From Aequoribacter fuscus (GTDB lineage: Bacteria > Pseudomonadota > Gammaproteobacteria > Pseudomonadales > Halieaceae): 64,000 bases of DNA. Made by a program: the position numbers and the translations under genes. Below are positions 47,979-56,060 of the stretch, one piece after another (positions within the stretch are counted from its first letter, which is position 1; each line of letters starts with the position of its first letter). The DNA lies in contig NZ_CP036423.1 in the NCBI RefSeq assembly GCF_009910365.1, positions 2,480,001 through 2,544,000 on the forward strand, read 5' to 3'. The notes beneath the pieces are model-generated. The model saw only the letters and a list, made by a program, of their open reading frames with translations, did no database searches and had not been told where the DNA came from.

Positions 47979-49109
47979 TTAGGGCTCTTGGTGGTCCTGG
48001 GTGCGCAGCACGACCGCTGCACGCAGTCTCTGGACGCCAAATACAGCCATTTTGTCGAAATCGTCTTTGGCGATAGGAATGTGCTGGCAGTCCGCTGCTA
48101 TTTGCTCGTCCTCATCAATATCCGGGTCGTGTACAAATAAGCAGTCGTCATCAATGCCGGTTAATACCACCCAATGGGGTGCTTTTTTTCCATCCAGTCG
48201 GAAGGTACTGACCAAAACCAGCACCGCAGCACCTTCAGCAACCGCCTGCTCAATTTCGGGCAACGCAATGGCGTCGTAGACCACCTGCACGCCCACAGCA
48301 TCGGCCTCGGCCACAAACTGCTGGTGGACTTGCCGCAAAATGGCTTTTTTGTGATCGGAGCGCACACCATCTAAAAACAGAGGCTCGTTGGTGCTTAAGT
48401 GCACTTGGGCTTTAAAGCCTCGCTTAACCGCGGCCAGACCCAAACCCAGAGGGTGGCAACCACCGTGACCCGAAGTCATAAAGATAGTCGTCGCCTCGCG
48501 CCACAAATCCAACTCGTGAGTCAGCGAACATTCACTGTTGGGATTTAGGCTCGCCATTCCCATCAGCAAGGACGCGGGGCCACACGTAAATTCGGTACTT
48601 TGTGGGTACCAAGGTACTTCTTGATAGTGGCCCTCTACGGGGGCACGGCGAATGCGCTTGTGCATACGGAGGGCGTTGCTGTGATCTTCGTAGTAATCTA
48701 AGTATTCACCAAAGGGTCGGTAGCCCTCTGACTCGTACAAGGCAATCGCGTTGGTGTTGTTGGTAGCGACTTCAAGACGCATGTAATGACGCCCAGCCCG
48801 TCTGGCGTTTTGCTCTAATGTTCGCATCAACCCTCTGCCCACGCCTAAACCACGCGCCTCGGGACTCACCGCGAGCGAATACATCCGCGCCAAGCGCGTA
48901 CCCTGGTGATACAAGACCAAGCCGTAGCCCAGTAACTGCCCTTGGCGCAACGCAACTGTCAAATCGCGCTTGGATGAGCGTATATGGTGACGAAAACTGC
49001 GACGCGATAATCTATCGTGCTGAAAACAGATAGTTTCAAGTTGCAACAACGCATCGATATCGCCAATCGATGCAGGGCGAAAGTCAATAACAGCATCAGC
49101 AGATGCCAT
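47979..49109 (-). CDS. GNAT acetyltransferase fused to C39-like peptidase domain
   Basis: A 376-residue two-domain protein. The N-terminal GNAT domain (about 5-150) has the acetyl-CoA-binding VSPEARGLGVGRGLMRTLEQ. The C-terminal domain (about 165-365) is peptidase C39-like: STEFTCGPASLLMGM carries the cysteine (C174 region), and KAPHWVVLTGIDDDCLFVHDPD the histidine and aspartate. Such fusions occur in gammaproteobacteria, commonly with RimK-like ATP-grasp partners. The start at 49109 follows GGAG; the frame is open to 49226. Confidence 0.87.
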   Translation of the reverse strand: MASADAVIDFRPASIGDIDALLQLETICFQHDRLSRRSFRHHIRSSKRDLTVALRQGQLLGYGLVLYHQGTRLARMYSLAVSPEARGLGVGRGLMRTLEQNARRAGRHYMRLEVATNNTNAIALYESEGYRPFGEYLDYYEDHSNALRMHKRIRRAPVEGHYQEVPWYPQSTEFTCGPASLLMGMASLNPNSECSLTHELDLWREATTIFMTSGHGGCHPLGLGLAAVKRGFKAQVHLSTNEPLFLDGVRSDHKKAILRQVHQQFVAEADAVGVQVVYDAIALPEIEQAVAEGAAVLVLVSTFRLDGKKAPHWVVLTGIDDDCLFVHDPDIDEDEQIAADCQHIPIAKDDFDKMAVFGVQRLRAAVVLRTQDHQEP

Positions 49110-49325
49110 GTTGTCTCCTGGCTTGCGGCAAGCCAACATATATAAGAAATAAGCCTTGGCGCTGCAGGGAACAACGCACTGGAATTGGCGCGCAATGTTG
49201 CATAAACCGCAGCGCTCAACAATCAAAATTTATCGTTTGGTACTAGTTATCAGATTTTTTATCCGATGCTCATGAGCACCAATAGATGCTGTTCTTGGCA
49301 GGCATAACCAGGTAGAGGGCAGGCA

Positions 49326-49793
49326 ATGCAAGGTAACAAAGACATTCTGAAAGCGCTGAACAAAGTTCTGAAGAACGAACTGACGGCAATCAATCAGTAT
49401 TTTTTGCACGCGCGGATGTTCAAGAACTGGGGATTCTCAGGACTCAACAGCGCGATTTATAAACAGTCTATTCGCGTGATGAAAGAAGCGGACGAAATTA
49501 TCGAGCGCATTCTATTTTTAGAGGGCCTACCCAACCTGCAAAGTCTGGGGTCGCTAAGCATAGGCGAGCACCCACAAGAGTGTCTTGCCGCGGATCTTGA
49601 TTTTGAGGTCTCTACCCAGCGTACGGCCATGGTTGAGGCCATAGCCCTTGCGGAGTCGGCACAAGATTACGTAACGCGCGAACTATTAGAAGAGCTGCTT
49701 GAGGCCTGCGAAGAATCGATCGACTGGTACGAAACCCAGCTGTCTCTGATCGAATCAGTGGGCATTGAAAACTACCTGCAGTCTCAGGTGTAA
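49326..49793 (+). CDS. bfr: Bacterioferritin with degenerate ferroxidase site
   Basis: Bacterioferritin-family subunit of 155 residues, collinear with E. coli Bfr from [19 protein letters not shown] to the C-terminal ENYLQSQ. The haem-ligand methionine M52 is present. Of the six di-iron ligands, E18 and E94 are kept but E51, H54, E127 and H130 are replaced by V51, E54, C128 and S131 (one residue is inserted after 94). It probably cannot act alone as a ferroxidase. It may co-assemble with another Bfr or serve a haem or structural role. It is followed by a bfd gene. Confidence 0.92.
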   Translation: MQGNKDILKALNKVLKNELTAINQYFLHARMFKNWGFSGLNSAIYKQSIRVMKEADEIIERILFLEGLPNLQSLGSLSIGEHPQECLAADLDFEVSTQRTAMVEAIALAESAQDYVTRELLEELLEACEESIDWYETQLSLIESVGIENYLQSQV

Positions 49794-49810
49794 AAGCGCA
49801 GCCGCTCCTT

Positions 49811-49832
49811 GCTAATGATAATTATCATTAGC
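49811..49832 (+). promoter_or_regulatory. Fur box upstream of bfd
   Basis: Perfect 22-bp palindrome with half-site GCTAATGATAA, matching the Fur consensus GATAATGATAATCATTATC. It lies 20 bp before the bfd start and predicts iron-dependent repression of bfd. It is flanked by GCTCCTT (49804-49810) and AAGGAGC (49841-49847), perfect complements, the second being the bfd ribosome-binding site. Confidence 0.92.
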
Positions 49833-49852
49833 GAATTGAGAAGGAGCAGGCC

Positions 49853-50146
49853 GTGTACATTTGTATTTGTAATGCTGTTAAAGAATCCGACATTCGCGAT
49901 GCCGTGGGCGCCGGCGTATCGTGCTTTAAAACGCTCTCAAAAAATTTAAGCCTTTGCACCGACTGTGGCAGCTGCGGTAAAAAAGCGAAGCAAGCGTTTC
50001 ACAGAGCGCTTGCCGAATCCGGCGCCAGCAGTAACGTCGTTTCTATTGATGCCATGAGTACTGCACCCGTGCGTCGTATCCAGAGTACGATCAAGGTTAG
50101 CGCAAGCGCAACACATCACCAAAAGTGTATCAAAACAATCCTATAG
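49853..50146 (+). CDS. bfd: Bacterioferritin-associated ferredoxin-like protein
   Basis: [2Fe-2S] protein that reduces bacterioferritin to release iron. The cluster cysteines C4, C6, C38 and C41 match the CxC...CxxC pattern of Bfd. At 97 residues it is about 30 longer than E. coli Bfd, with a Ser/Ala-rich C-terminal extension. The start is GTG at 49853, six bases after AAGGAGC. Control by Fur is indicated by the upstream palindrome. Confidence 0.9.
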   Translation: MYICICNAVKESDIRDAVGAGVSCFKTLSKNLSLCTDCGSCGKKAKQAFHRALAESGASSNVVSIDAMSTAPVRRIQSTIKVSASATHHQKCIKTIL

Positions 50147-50151
50147 CACAG

Positions 50152-50415
50152 TCAGTCCGAGCTGTAGACCCGAGAACGATGCGCGACTTTAACCACCACC
50201 ACGATGATTTCGTCGTCTTTGATTTCGTAAACAATCCGGTATACGCCTTGGCGTATCCGGTATCGCTCTTGGCCCGATAGCTTCACACAGCCTGGGCCTC
50301 GAGGGTTTAAGACCAAAGACTGTACTCGCTGCAGTATCTTTTTTACATCGCTATTGGGGATTTTACGCAGATCTTTGGCAACGGACTTTTTGAACTGTAA
50401 TTCATAACTTGCCAT
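50152..50415 (-). CDS. relE: RelE-family toxin
   Basis: An 87-residue RelE-type mRNA interferase. Family features include YELQFKKSVAKDLRKIPNSDVKKIL, the central SGQERYRIRQGVYRIVYEI with its conserved arginines, and the C-terminal VVKVAHRSRVY. These residues correspond to the basic surface and tyrosine used for ribosome-dependent mRNA cleavage. It overlaps the antitoxin gene by 14 bp. Fourth TA pair of the window, convergent with bfd. Confidence 0.9.
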   Translation of the reverse strand: MASYELQFKKSVAKDLRKIPNSDVKKILQRVQSLVLNPRGPGCVKLSGQERYRIRQGVYRIVYEIKDDEIIVVVVKVAHRSRVYSSD

Positions 50416-50635
50416 GAGATTTCAGGTCGTTTAACAGTGCTTCGTAGCTAATGACTGGCTCTGCCACCCGCTCCTCAAAGGCACTCAAGTCGTCCTGATC
50501 TTCTCGCAAGGCTCTGCGAACAGCTTCATTCACAAATTCGGAGACCGACTGCTGCGTATTAACCGCCCTCACCCGAAGGGCGTGGTGAATATCGGGGTCG
50601 AAATACACCGTTGAACGTTTCGACAAATCACTCAT
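50402..50635 (-). CDS. Ribbon-helix-helix antitoxin
   Basis: A 77-residue antitoxin whose N-terminus STVYFDPDIHHALRVRAVNTQQSVSEFVNEAVRRAL is an RHH DNA-binding domain, followed by an acidic tail EDQDDLSAFEERVAEPVISYEAL for toxin binding. A palindromic operator at 50660-50685 lies 25 bp upstream. The pair with the RelE-like toxin is complete and appears functional. Confidence 0.87.
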   Translation of the reverse strand: MSDLSKRSTVYFDPDIHHALRVRAVNTQQSVSEFVNEAVRRALREDQDDLSAFEERVAEPVISYEALLNDLKSHGKL

Positions 50636-50659
50636 AGATAGTCACACTCTCTGACAGGA

Positions 50660-50685
50660 TTAGCGTTTAAACATTATAACGCTAA
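50660..50685 (-). promoter_or_regulatory. Operator/promoter of the RelE-like TA pair
   Basis: Perfect 8-bp arms TTAGCGTT (50660-50667) and AACGCTAA (50678-50685). On the minus strand a -10 TATAAT (50673-50678) lies within the loop, so binding of the antitoxin would block RNA polymerase. Confidence 0.72.
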
Positions 50686-50765
50686 AACGTTGCAGAACAA
50701 GAAACCTCACTCAGGTTGTGCAATTTCGCACGCCTCAAGCAACGCAGGGATGCATTCGAACCCCA

Positions 50766-52133
50766 CTACCCCATAAACCCCAAATCGGCCGCATTAAAGT
50801 TAACCAAGTTAGGAAAAGTCTGCGCTATGCCTGCGGCATCTAGCCCATACCAGCGCGCCAGCGTGGCCGAGTACTGATCGACCGAGGTCGTGGGAATAAT
50901 GCGTCCTTCGCCAATATCATCGACGCTGCCAATCGCAAGCTCCGGCATGGTACCGACAATTTGGCCCCCAGCGACAGAACCCCCTAGCACCAGTTGATGG
51001 CTACCCCAACCGTGGTCTGTGCCATCACCATTACTGGTGAGCGTTCGGCCAAAGTCGCTGGCGGTAAAGGTCGTGACTTGATCAGACACGCCCAACTCCA
51101 GCGTGGCGTTATAAAACGAGGTCAGCGCATGATTAAGTTCACGCATCAGCAAGGGGTGGCGATTGGCCTGGTCGCCGTGGGTGTCGTAGTCGCCAATGCC
51201 CACGAAGAAGATTTGACGGCGCATGCCTAAAGACTCGCGTGCGGCAATCATGTGCGCCACCATTTTCAGCATGCCTGCCAGCCGACTTTGGGCGTTAAAT
51301 TCGGTGCTCGGCGCTGGCGTTTGTTCGAGCGCCGCGCGCAGTTCAACGCCTAAATCTAAAGAGCGCCGCTGCACCTTGGCAAACTCGCGCGCAAAATCGT
51401 GCGAGTAAGTTTTGGCCAAGAGCGCATCGTAAGCCCGGTTGCGGCGCACCGACCAGGTCTCGGGGTTGCCTGGCTGCAAAGACCAGTAGTCTAGCACGCC
51501 CCCACTGCCAATCGCGTAAGGCGCCATGAGACCACCGGCCTGGAGCGAATTGGCACCGCTCAAGGAGATGTTCATCGACAGCTGTGGATTCGTGTTGGCA
51601 TCCATCATCAAATCCGCCATGCGACTGGCCCAGCCTTGTTGCGGCTTGGTGGCCTGCAGACTCATGACGTAGTTTTGTTGATCGTTGTGCGAAAACAGTT
51701 GCGGGGGGAGCTGCACCCGCTTGTTAACGTAGTCTTGCTGCGTGGTGGGCTGAATTAACGTACCGACATTGCCCACAACCGCCAACTTCTGCTGGTCAAA
51801 TAAGGCCCGAAGATCGGACATTTCGGGGTGCAGGGCATAATCAGCCGGCTGCCAATTCGTTGGATTTAGTTTAAGCAGTTGATCACGCGGAATCGCCAGT
51901 GATCGACGCGTATCGGCATAGGTATTGTATTCGGCCAGTGACTCGGGAATCACCATGTTAAAAGCGTCGTTACCACCGTACAAAAATACGCACACCAAGG
52001 CGCGATAATCGCCGCCCCCCAACACCTGAGCTTGGGCCAAATTAAATTGGGCGCTGAGCGCCCCCAGCGTGCTACTGCCTAGAGCCGTCACGAGCGATCG
52101 CTTAAGTAAGTTACGTCTGGTCAGTGTACTCAT
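50766..52133 (-). CDS. DUF1501 family protein with Tat signal
   Basis: A 455-residue DUF1501 protein. The N-terminal TRRNLLKRSLVTALGSSTLG is a twin-arginine signal, so it is exported folded to the periplasm. Family stretches include LVCVFLYGGNDAFNMVIP, GVSDQVTTFTASDFGRTLTSNGDGTDHGWGSHQLVLGG and a phosphatase-like (alkaline phosphatase/sulfatase-superfamily) fold is inferred for the family. Function is unknown. It lies 9 bp after the DUF1800 gene on the same transcript, the usual pairing. Confidence 0.9.
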   Translation of the reverse strand: MSTLTRRNLLKRSLVTALGSSTLGALSAQFNLAQAQVLGGGDYRALVCVFLYGGNDAFNMVIPESLAEYNTYADTRRSLAIPRDQLLKLNPTNWQPADYALHPEMSDLRALFDQQKLAVVGNVGTLIQPTTQQDYVNKRVQLPPQLFSHNDQQNYVMSLQATKPQQGWASRMADLMMDANTNPQLSMNISLSGANSLQAGGLMAPYAIGSGGVLDYWSLQPGNPETWSVRRNRAYDALLAKTYSHDFAREFAKVQRRSLDLGVELRAALEQTPAPSTEFNAQSRLAGMLKMVAHMIAARESLGMRRQIFFVGIGDYDTHGDQANRHPLLMRELNHALTSFYNATLELGVSDQVTTFTASDFGRTLTSNGDGTDHGWGSHQLVLGGSVAGGQIVGTMPELAIGSVDDIGEGRIIPTTSVDQYSATLARWYGLDAAGIAQTFPNLVNFNAADLGFMG

Positions 52134-52142
52134 AAGCCCCCG

Positions 52143-53951
52143 CTAGCGTTGAATGGCGTATTCGGGCGACATCCACAGCAAGTAGACGGCCTCGGCCACA
52201 CGGTAAAGTCGCTCTTGTTCGGCGACGGTATCAAAGGTATCGATGTGCTCGGCCACAATGGCGTCAGTATCGGCGCTCATTTGCCCCGACATTAACAGCA
52301 AATTTAAATGCGCCATGAGCTGATCGGTATCGCTTGCCAATTCGATCTCTTGCGCAAAGTCGGGGTACAAACAGCCAACGCCGTTGTCAAAGGTCAGATT
52401 CTCCTCACAGCCTTCGCGTAAAAAATCGTACGAATTAAAGATAATAGCGCCCGCCCAGTTCGATGCGGCGGTAATATTTTTTTCGTTCAAAATCTGAAAC
52501 TCGGGTGCAACCGTTGCGTCACTTTCAAAGGCGTTCGCGGGATGGTAATCGGGCCGGTAAAAGTTAAACACCGACGGCGACCCATACGGCCGTTGACCAT
52601 AATCGAACCCCGGCCAGAAAAAGCGGATGGTGTTACGCGTGACACTGCCATCGACCGTCAAGGGCTGATACGCCGCAACGTCAAAGGCGCGCATAAGCGC
52701 GGTGAACTTGAGTACGGGCTCTTTTAACTTGCCAAAGTTAGGCGCTTGCTGATCCAGCGGGGCTCGCGCCTCAGGGTCAAGCAAAATGGCTTTAGCCACC
52801 GCCGCCAAATCTCCTTTTACCCCTTGGCCGTTGTTGTTAAACACCGCGGCTACACGCGCGACATAGGCAGGGGACGGATTACTCGTCACCAGGCGCTGAA
52901 TGAGCTGCTTACTGACAAAGGGCGCGACATTAGAGTGCGCAAAAACATTATCAAGCGTAGCATCTAGGTCTTGTCGTGCCGTTTGGCCACCCGGCACAAT
53001 CTGGCCGTTGAGTAAGGTTTTAGGATCGGTGTCATGAAAGTCCTCAAAGGCTTTCATGGGTCGCACCTCGCTACTGGTGAGCCACTCCCACCAATACCAC
53101 TGAGGGGCATCACCATACATCCACCCCGTAAAGACTCGTGCAAACGCCTTGATAATATCTTGATCGTAAGTGGGTATGTTGCGCCCCTGATCATCGAGCT
53201 GCACGGTACCGTCGTCGTTTAACATGACCAGCCCTATGGTAAACAGCTGCATCATCTCGCGCGCGTAGTTTTCGTCGGGGCGTATGTTGCGCGCAGGGTC
53301 GGCCTTTTCATTGCGGACCATGCTTAAGTATTCGCCCATCATGGGGTTTAGAGTCACGTCTTTCAGCAGTTCGCGATAGTTACCCAGCGCGTTCTTGGCC
53401 AGAACATCATGGTAGTTCGCGACACCACGCACGTCGTTAAACAAGGCGTCAGAGATGTCGGAGATCACAAAAATCTGGCTCAGCGCAAACGCCATGCGCT
53501 GGCGCAGTTGGTCTTCGCCGTAGACAAAGGTTTCCCATAACACGTCACTGAGCAAGTTACGCTTGTACCAATCAAGCTCTAGGTTGCTCTTATCTAGCGG
53601 ATTTAAGCCCGCCGCTCGCACTCGGTCATCTAGTGCCACTAGCACCTGCGATTGCGGCGCGACCAGCTGGTCGTTAATCCAAGTCTCATAATCGTAGTCG
53701 TCGGACCTAAGCGCCATCAGCGTCGCCTCGGTTACCCCAAATGACGCTTGCGTTAAAAACCGCGCGCCATCAATTGCCGCATCATCTTTTGCCAGCTCAA
53801 AAAAAGTGGGCTCGGGCTCGGGCGTATTTGTGACGGGTGGATTCGTTGTGCCTGACGACGGTGCCGGGTTAGAGGCACCGCCACCGCCGCCCCCACCGCA
53901 CGCAGTAAGCAATACAAGGCTTGCTAGAAGTAATAGACGTAGACGTAACAC
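52143..53951 (-). CDS. DUF1800 family lipoprotein
   Basis: A 602-residue DUF1800 protein with a short lipoprotein signal ending LLTAC. The GTG start at 53951 is preferred, as GGAG lies 5 nt upstream and it leaves an 18-residue signal; the frame is open to 54050. A glycine-rich low-complexity linker (GGGGGGGASNPAPSSGTTNP) follows the lipidated cysteine. Family stretches are ARFLTQASFGVTEATL, RQRMAFALSQIFVIS and ENYAREMMQLFTIGL. Function is unknown; DUF1800 and DUF1501 genes are widely paired and likely form one envelope system. Confidence 0.88.
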   Translation of the reverse strand: MLRLRLLLLASLVLLTACGGGGGGGASNPAPSSGTTNPPVTNTPEPEPTFFELAKDDAAIDGARFLTQASFGVTEATLMALRSDDYDYETWINDQLVAPQSQVLVALDDRVRAAGLNPLDKSNLELDWYKRNLLSDVLWETFVYGEDQLRQRMAFALSQIFVISDISDALFNDVRGVANYHDVLAKNALGNYRELLKDVTLNPMMGEYLSMVRNEKADPARNIRPDENYAREMMQLFTIGLVMLNDDGTVQLDDQGRNIPTYDQDIIKAFARVFTGWMYGDAPQWYWWEWLTSSEVRPMKAFEDFHDTDPKTLLNGQIVPGGQTARQDLDATLDNVFAHSNVAPFVSKQLIQRLVTSNPSPAYVARVAAVFNNNGQGVKGDLAAVAKAILLDPEARAPLDQQAPNFGKLKEPVLKFTALMRAFDVAAYQPLTVDGSVTRNTIRFFWPGFDYGQRPYGSPSVFNFYRPDYHPANAFESDATVAPEFQILNEKNITAASNWAGAIIFNSYDFLREGCEENLTFDNGVGCLYPDFAQEIELASDTDQLMAHLNLLLMSGQMSADTDAIVAEHIDTFDTVAEQERLYRVAEAVYLLWMSPEYAIQR

Positions 53952-54040
53952 GCGAACTCCGCGGACATTAAGTACCCATGGAGCATAGCGCATTAAAATG
54001 CGAGGAAGAAGCATGAAATCGAATGCAGAACTGGGCCGGA

Positions 54041-54367
54041 TTACCGCCAAAGTAAACGGCGCTCGAGCAGCGATCGCATGTCGCGGCGACCATCTGCAAT
54101 CACCATGACGTTAACGTGCCCTGCGATCACACGATGGATAATACGATAGGGCTTAAAGCGAATTTCACGGAATTCGCGCATACCCAGCGCCAATCATTCT
54201 TGCGGGTAGGCACCGCGTTCAGGGTTACTAGCAAGGCCGATCAACGCTTTCTCTATTTTATCAAGAACATAATCGGCTTTGCCCGGCACATCCTGCTGCT
54301 CGATATAACCGTACAAATCTTCGAGGTCGGCAGCCGCATCATCAGTCAAATAGACCGAGTGTCCCAT
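54041..54367 (-). pseudogene. RelE/ParE-family toxin with in-frame stop
   Basis: The frame starting at ATG 54367 (TGATG overlap with the antitoxin stop) encodes a 108-codon ParE/RelE-type toxin with one TGA at codon 58 (54194-54196). Before it: HSVYLTDDAAADLEDLYGYI. After it: LALGMREFREIRFKPYRII and VIADGRRDMRSLLERRLL. Family members usually have leucine at this point (PKELLALG), one base from TGA. The antitoxin is intact. The toxin is probably inactive unless the stop is read through. Confidence 0.88.
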
Positions 54368-54642
54368 CAGTCTGTCTTGCCCCGATTACGAAGTCGAGCG
54401 ATGACATCGGCGGCGGGTTGAACTTTCCCCTGCTCAACCTGAAGCTGCCCCAACGCGAGCATCTTAAGCAAAGCCATAGTTTCTTGTGTGTGCTCGTAAG
54501 TCTTTATGTCCTGCATAACAGCCTTAACTTCACCATTCTGAGTAATCACTAGGGGCTCATCCCGAGACGAAAGATTCCTCACAATTTCGGCCGCATGCGC
54601 TTTTAAATAACTAATGGGTTTAATTTGATCGGATAATTTCAT
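54367..54642 (-). CDS. Phd/YefM-family antitoxin
   Basis: A 91-residue antitoxin. The N-terminal KLSDQIKPISYLKAHAAEIVRNLSSRDEPLVITQNGEVKAVMQDI is the Phd/YefM DNA-binding fold, and the helical C-terminus should bind the toxin. The ATG at 54642 with GCGAGG upstream is preferred over the GTG two codons earlier. Its cognate toxin gene directly downstream carries a premature stop, so the antitoxin may persist as a repressor or anti-toxin shield. Confidence 0.88.
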   Translation of the reverse strand: MKLSDQIKPISYLKAHAAEIVRNLSSRDEPLVITQNGEVKAVMQDIKTYEHTQETMALLKMLALGQLQVEQGKVQPAADVIARLRNRGKTD

Positions 54643-55173
54643 ACGCACCTCGCTTCAGACCAAAAATAGTCTCAATATAGGTCACCGGTCAATGCGTAGC
54701 TCAAGAACAGACCGAGAGCTCCTATGCTTTACTCACCTCGCTCCCTACATATTTGCCAAGATAAACGAGACATCTTTCTCTAACTGGATTAGGCGCTGGG
54801 CTTTCCGTTATCAGCAACGCGGGGTTTTGTGGACCAACGGCAAGCCCTGCAACCTTCGACCCTCACAATAACAACAAAACTCTTTCGATTTAACGCTTAG
54901 TTGCAACCAAAACACTGAATCGCCGCTAATTTGCTAGACGCCTTTCAGTCGCACACAATAGCGAAGCGCGATCCGAGTAATCTGCTCTTCTTTGAATCGT
55001 TTCTTTGTAAGAGCCCCCTATCACAAGAGAACCCTAGCTCAAAGAGGAAGAGTTTAGGGGGTTACGGTCAGAGATCATATTGCCTGTTGGCTAGAGAGGC
55101 GAATCGACAGTGATTCGCCATCTCAGATGATGGCAAAAGATTGAATTAAGAAACCCAAACTATCCAATAACTA
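54643..55173. other. Intergenic stretch between the TA pair and rfbD
   Basis: These 531 bp contain no gene that could be supported. Two inverted repeats stand out: CCCCCTA/TAGGGGG (55014-55020 and 55055-55061, 34-nt loop) and the perfect hairpin GGCGAATC-GACAGT-GATTCGCC (55098-55119). Neither is followed by a clear U-tract. The second may end transcription from the rfb genes weakly. Confidence 0.6.
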
Positions 55174-56058
55174 TTACAAAGATAATTTGAGAACGTCTAA
55201 TAATCTATCTTCCCAATTATCAGGTGTAATCTGAAAACAATTGAATATTTTAGAACAATCTAGTTGAGAGTTAGATGGGCGCTTGGCCGGGGTCGGAAAT
55301 TGGTCAGAGCTGATGGCATTTACCTTGGGCGCCTTGTCGAGCAGACCAATTGCAACGGCGTCTTTGAATATTTTCTCGGCAAAACCATGCCAACTGGTAG
55401 AGGGGAGGCCTGTAAAGTGGTAAATGCCCCAGGGGATCTCAGCGCAGTCCTTAGCATCGATGATTTCTGCAATCGCGAGACAGCAGGCGGCTATCCCCGC
55501 AGCGCTAGTTGGCGCTCCCCATTGGTCGGCAACCACACCGAGTTCATCGCGTTCGGCCCCTAGCCGCAGCATGGTCTTAACGAAGTTATTGCCGTGGGCA
55601 CCAAATACCCAGGCGGTGCGAAGGATAATATGTCGCTCGAGATATTCGGCAATGGCTTGCTCACCGGCCAGTTTCGACTCGCCATATATACCTGTTGGCC
55701 CTGTTGGATCGCTTTCTTCATAAGGAGCTAGGGTGTCGCCTGCAAACACATAGTCGGTAGAAATGTGAATAAGCGCCGCGCCATGGGCCTGGCAGGCCTT
55801 AGCTAAATTCGCTGCCCCGTAAGCATTGATCGCAAACGCCCTGTCAGGCTCACTCTCAGCCTTGTCGACCGCGGTATAAGCGGCACAGTTGATAACCACA
55901 TGAGGGCGCTCTCGCGCGATGACGTCGGCAACTTGTTGCTCATCGCTGATATCCAACCCTTTGCGATCAAAACATATCCAATCATGACGACTATTTTCTG
56001 CCAGGCATTTAAAATCATGACCGACTTGCCCGTTACTTCCTGTCACCAATATTTTCAC
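55174..56058 (-). CDS. rfbD: dTDP-4-dehydrorhamnose reductase
   Basis: Last step of dTDP-L-rhamnose synthesis, NADPH-dependent reduction of dTDP-4-keto-rhamnose. SDR-type protein of 294 residues with GSNGQVG near the N-terminus, STDYVFAGD and the catalytic YGESK (Y and K). The GTG at 56058, two bases after the rfbC stop, gives the family N-terminus VKILVTGSNGQVG; an ATG at 56079 would lie within rfbC. Confidence 0.94.
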   Translation of the reverse strand: MKILVTGSNGQVGHDFKCLAENSRHDWICFDRKGLDISDEQQVADVIARERPHVVINCAAYTAVDKAESEPDRAFAINAYGAANLAKACQAHGAALIHISTDYVFAGDTLAPYEESDPTGPTGIYGESKLAGEQAIAEYLERHIILRTAWVFGAHGNNFVKTMLRLGAERDELGVVADQWGAPTSAAGIAACCLAIAEIIDAKDCAEIPWGIYHFTGLPSTSWHGFAEKIFKDAVAIGLLDKAPKVNAISSDQFPTPAKRPSNSQLDCSKIFNCFQITPDNWEDRLLDVLKLSL

Positions 56059-56060
56059 AA

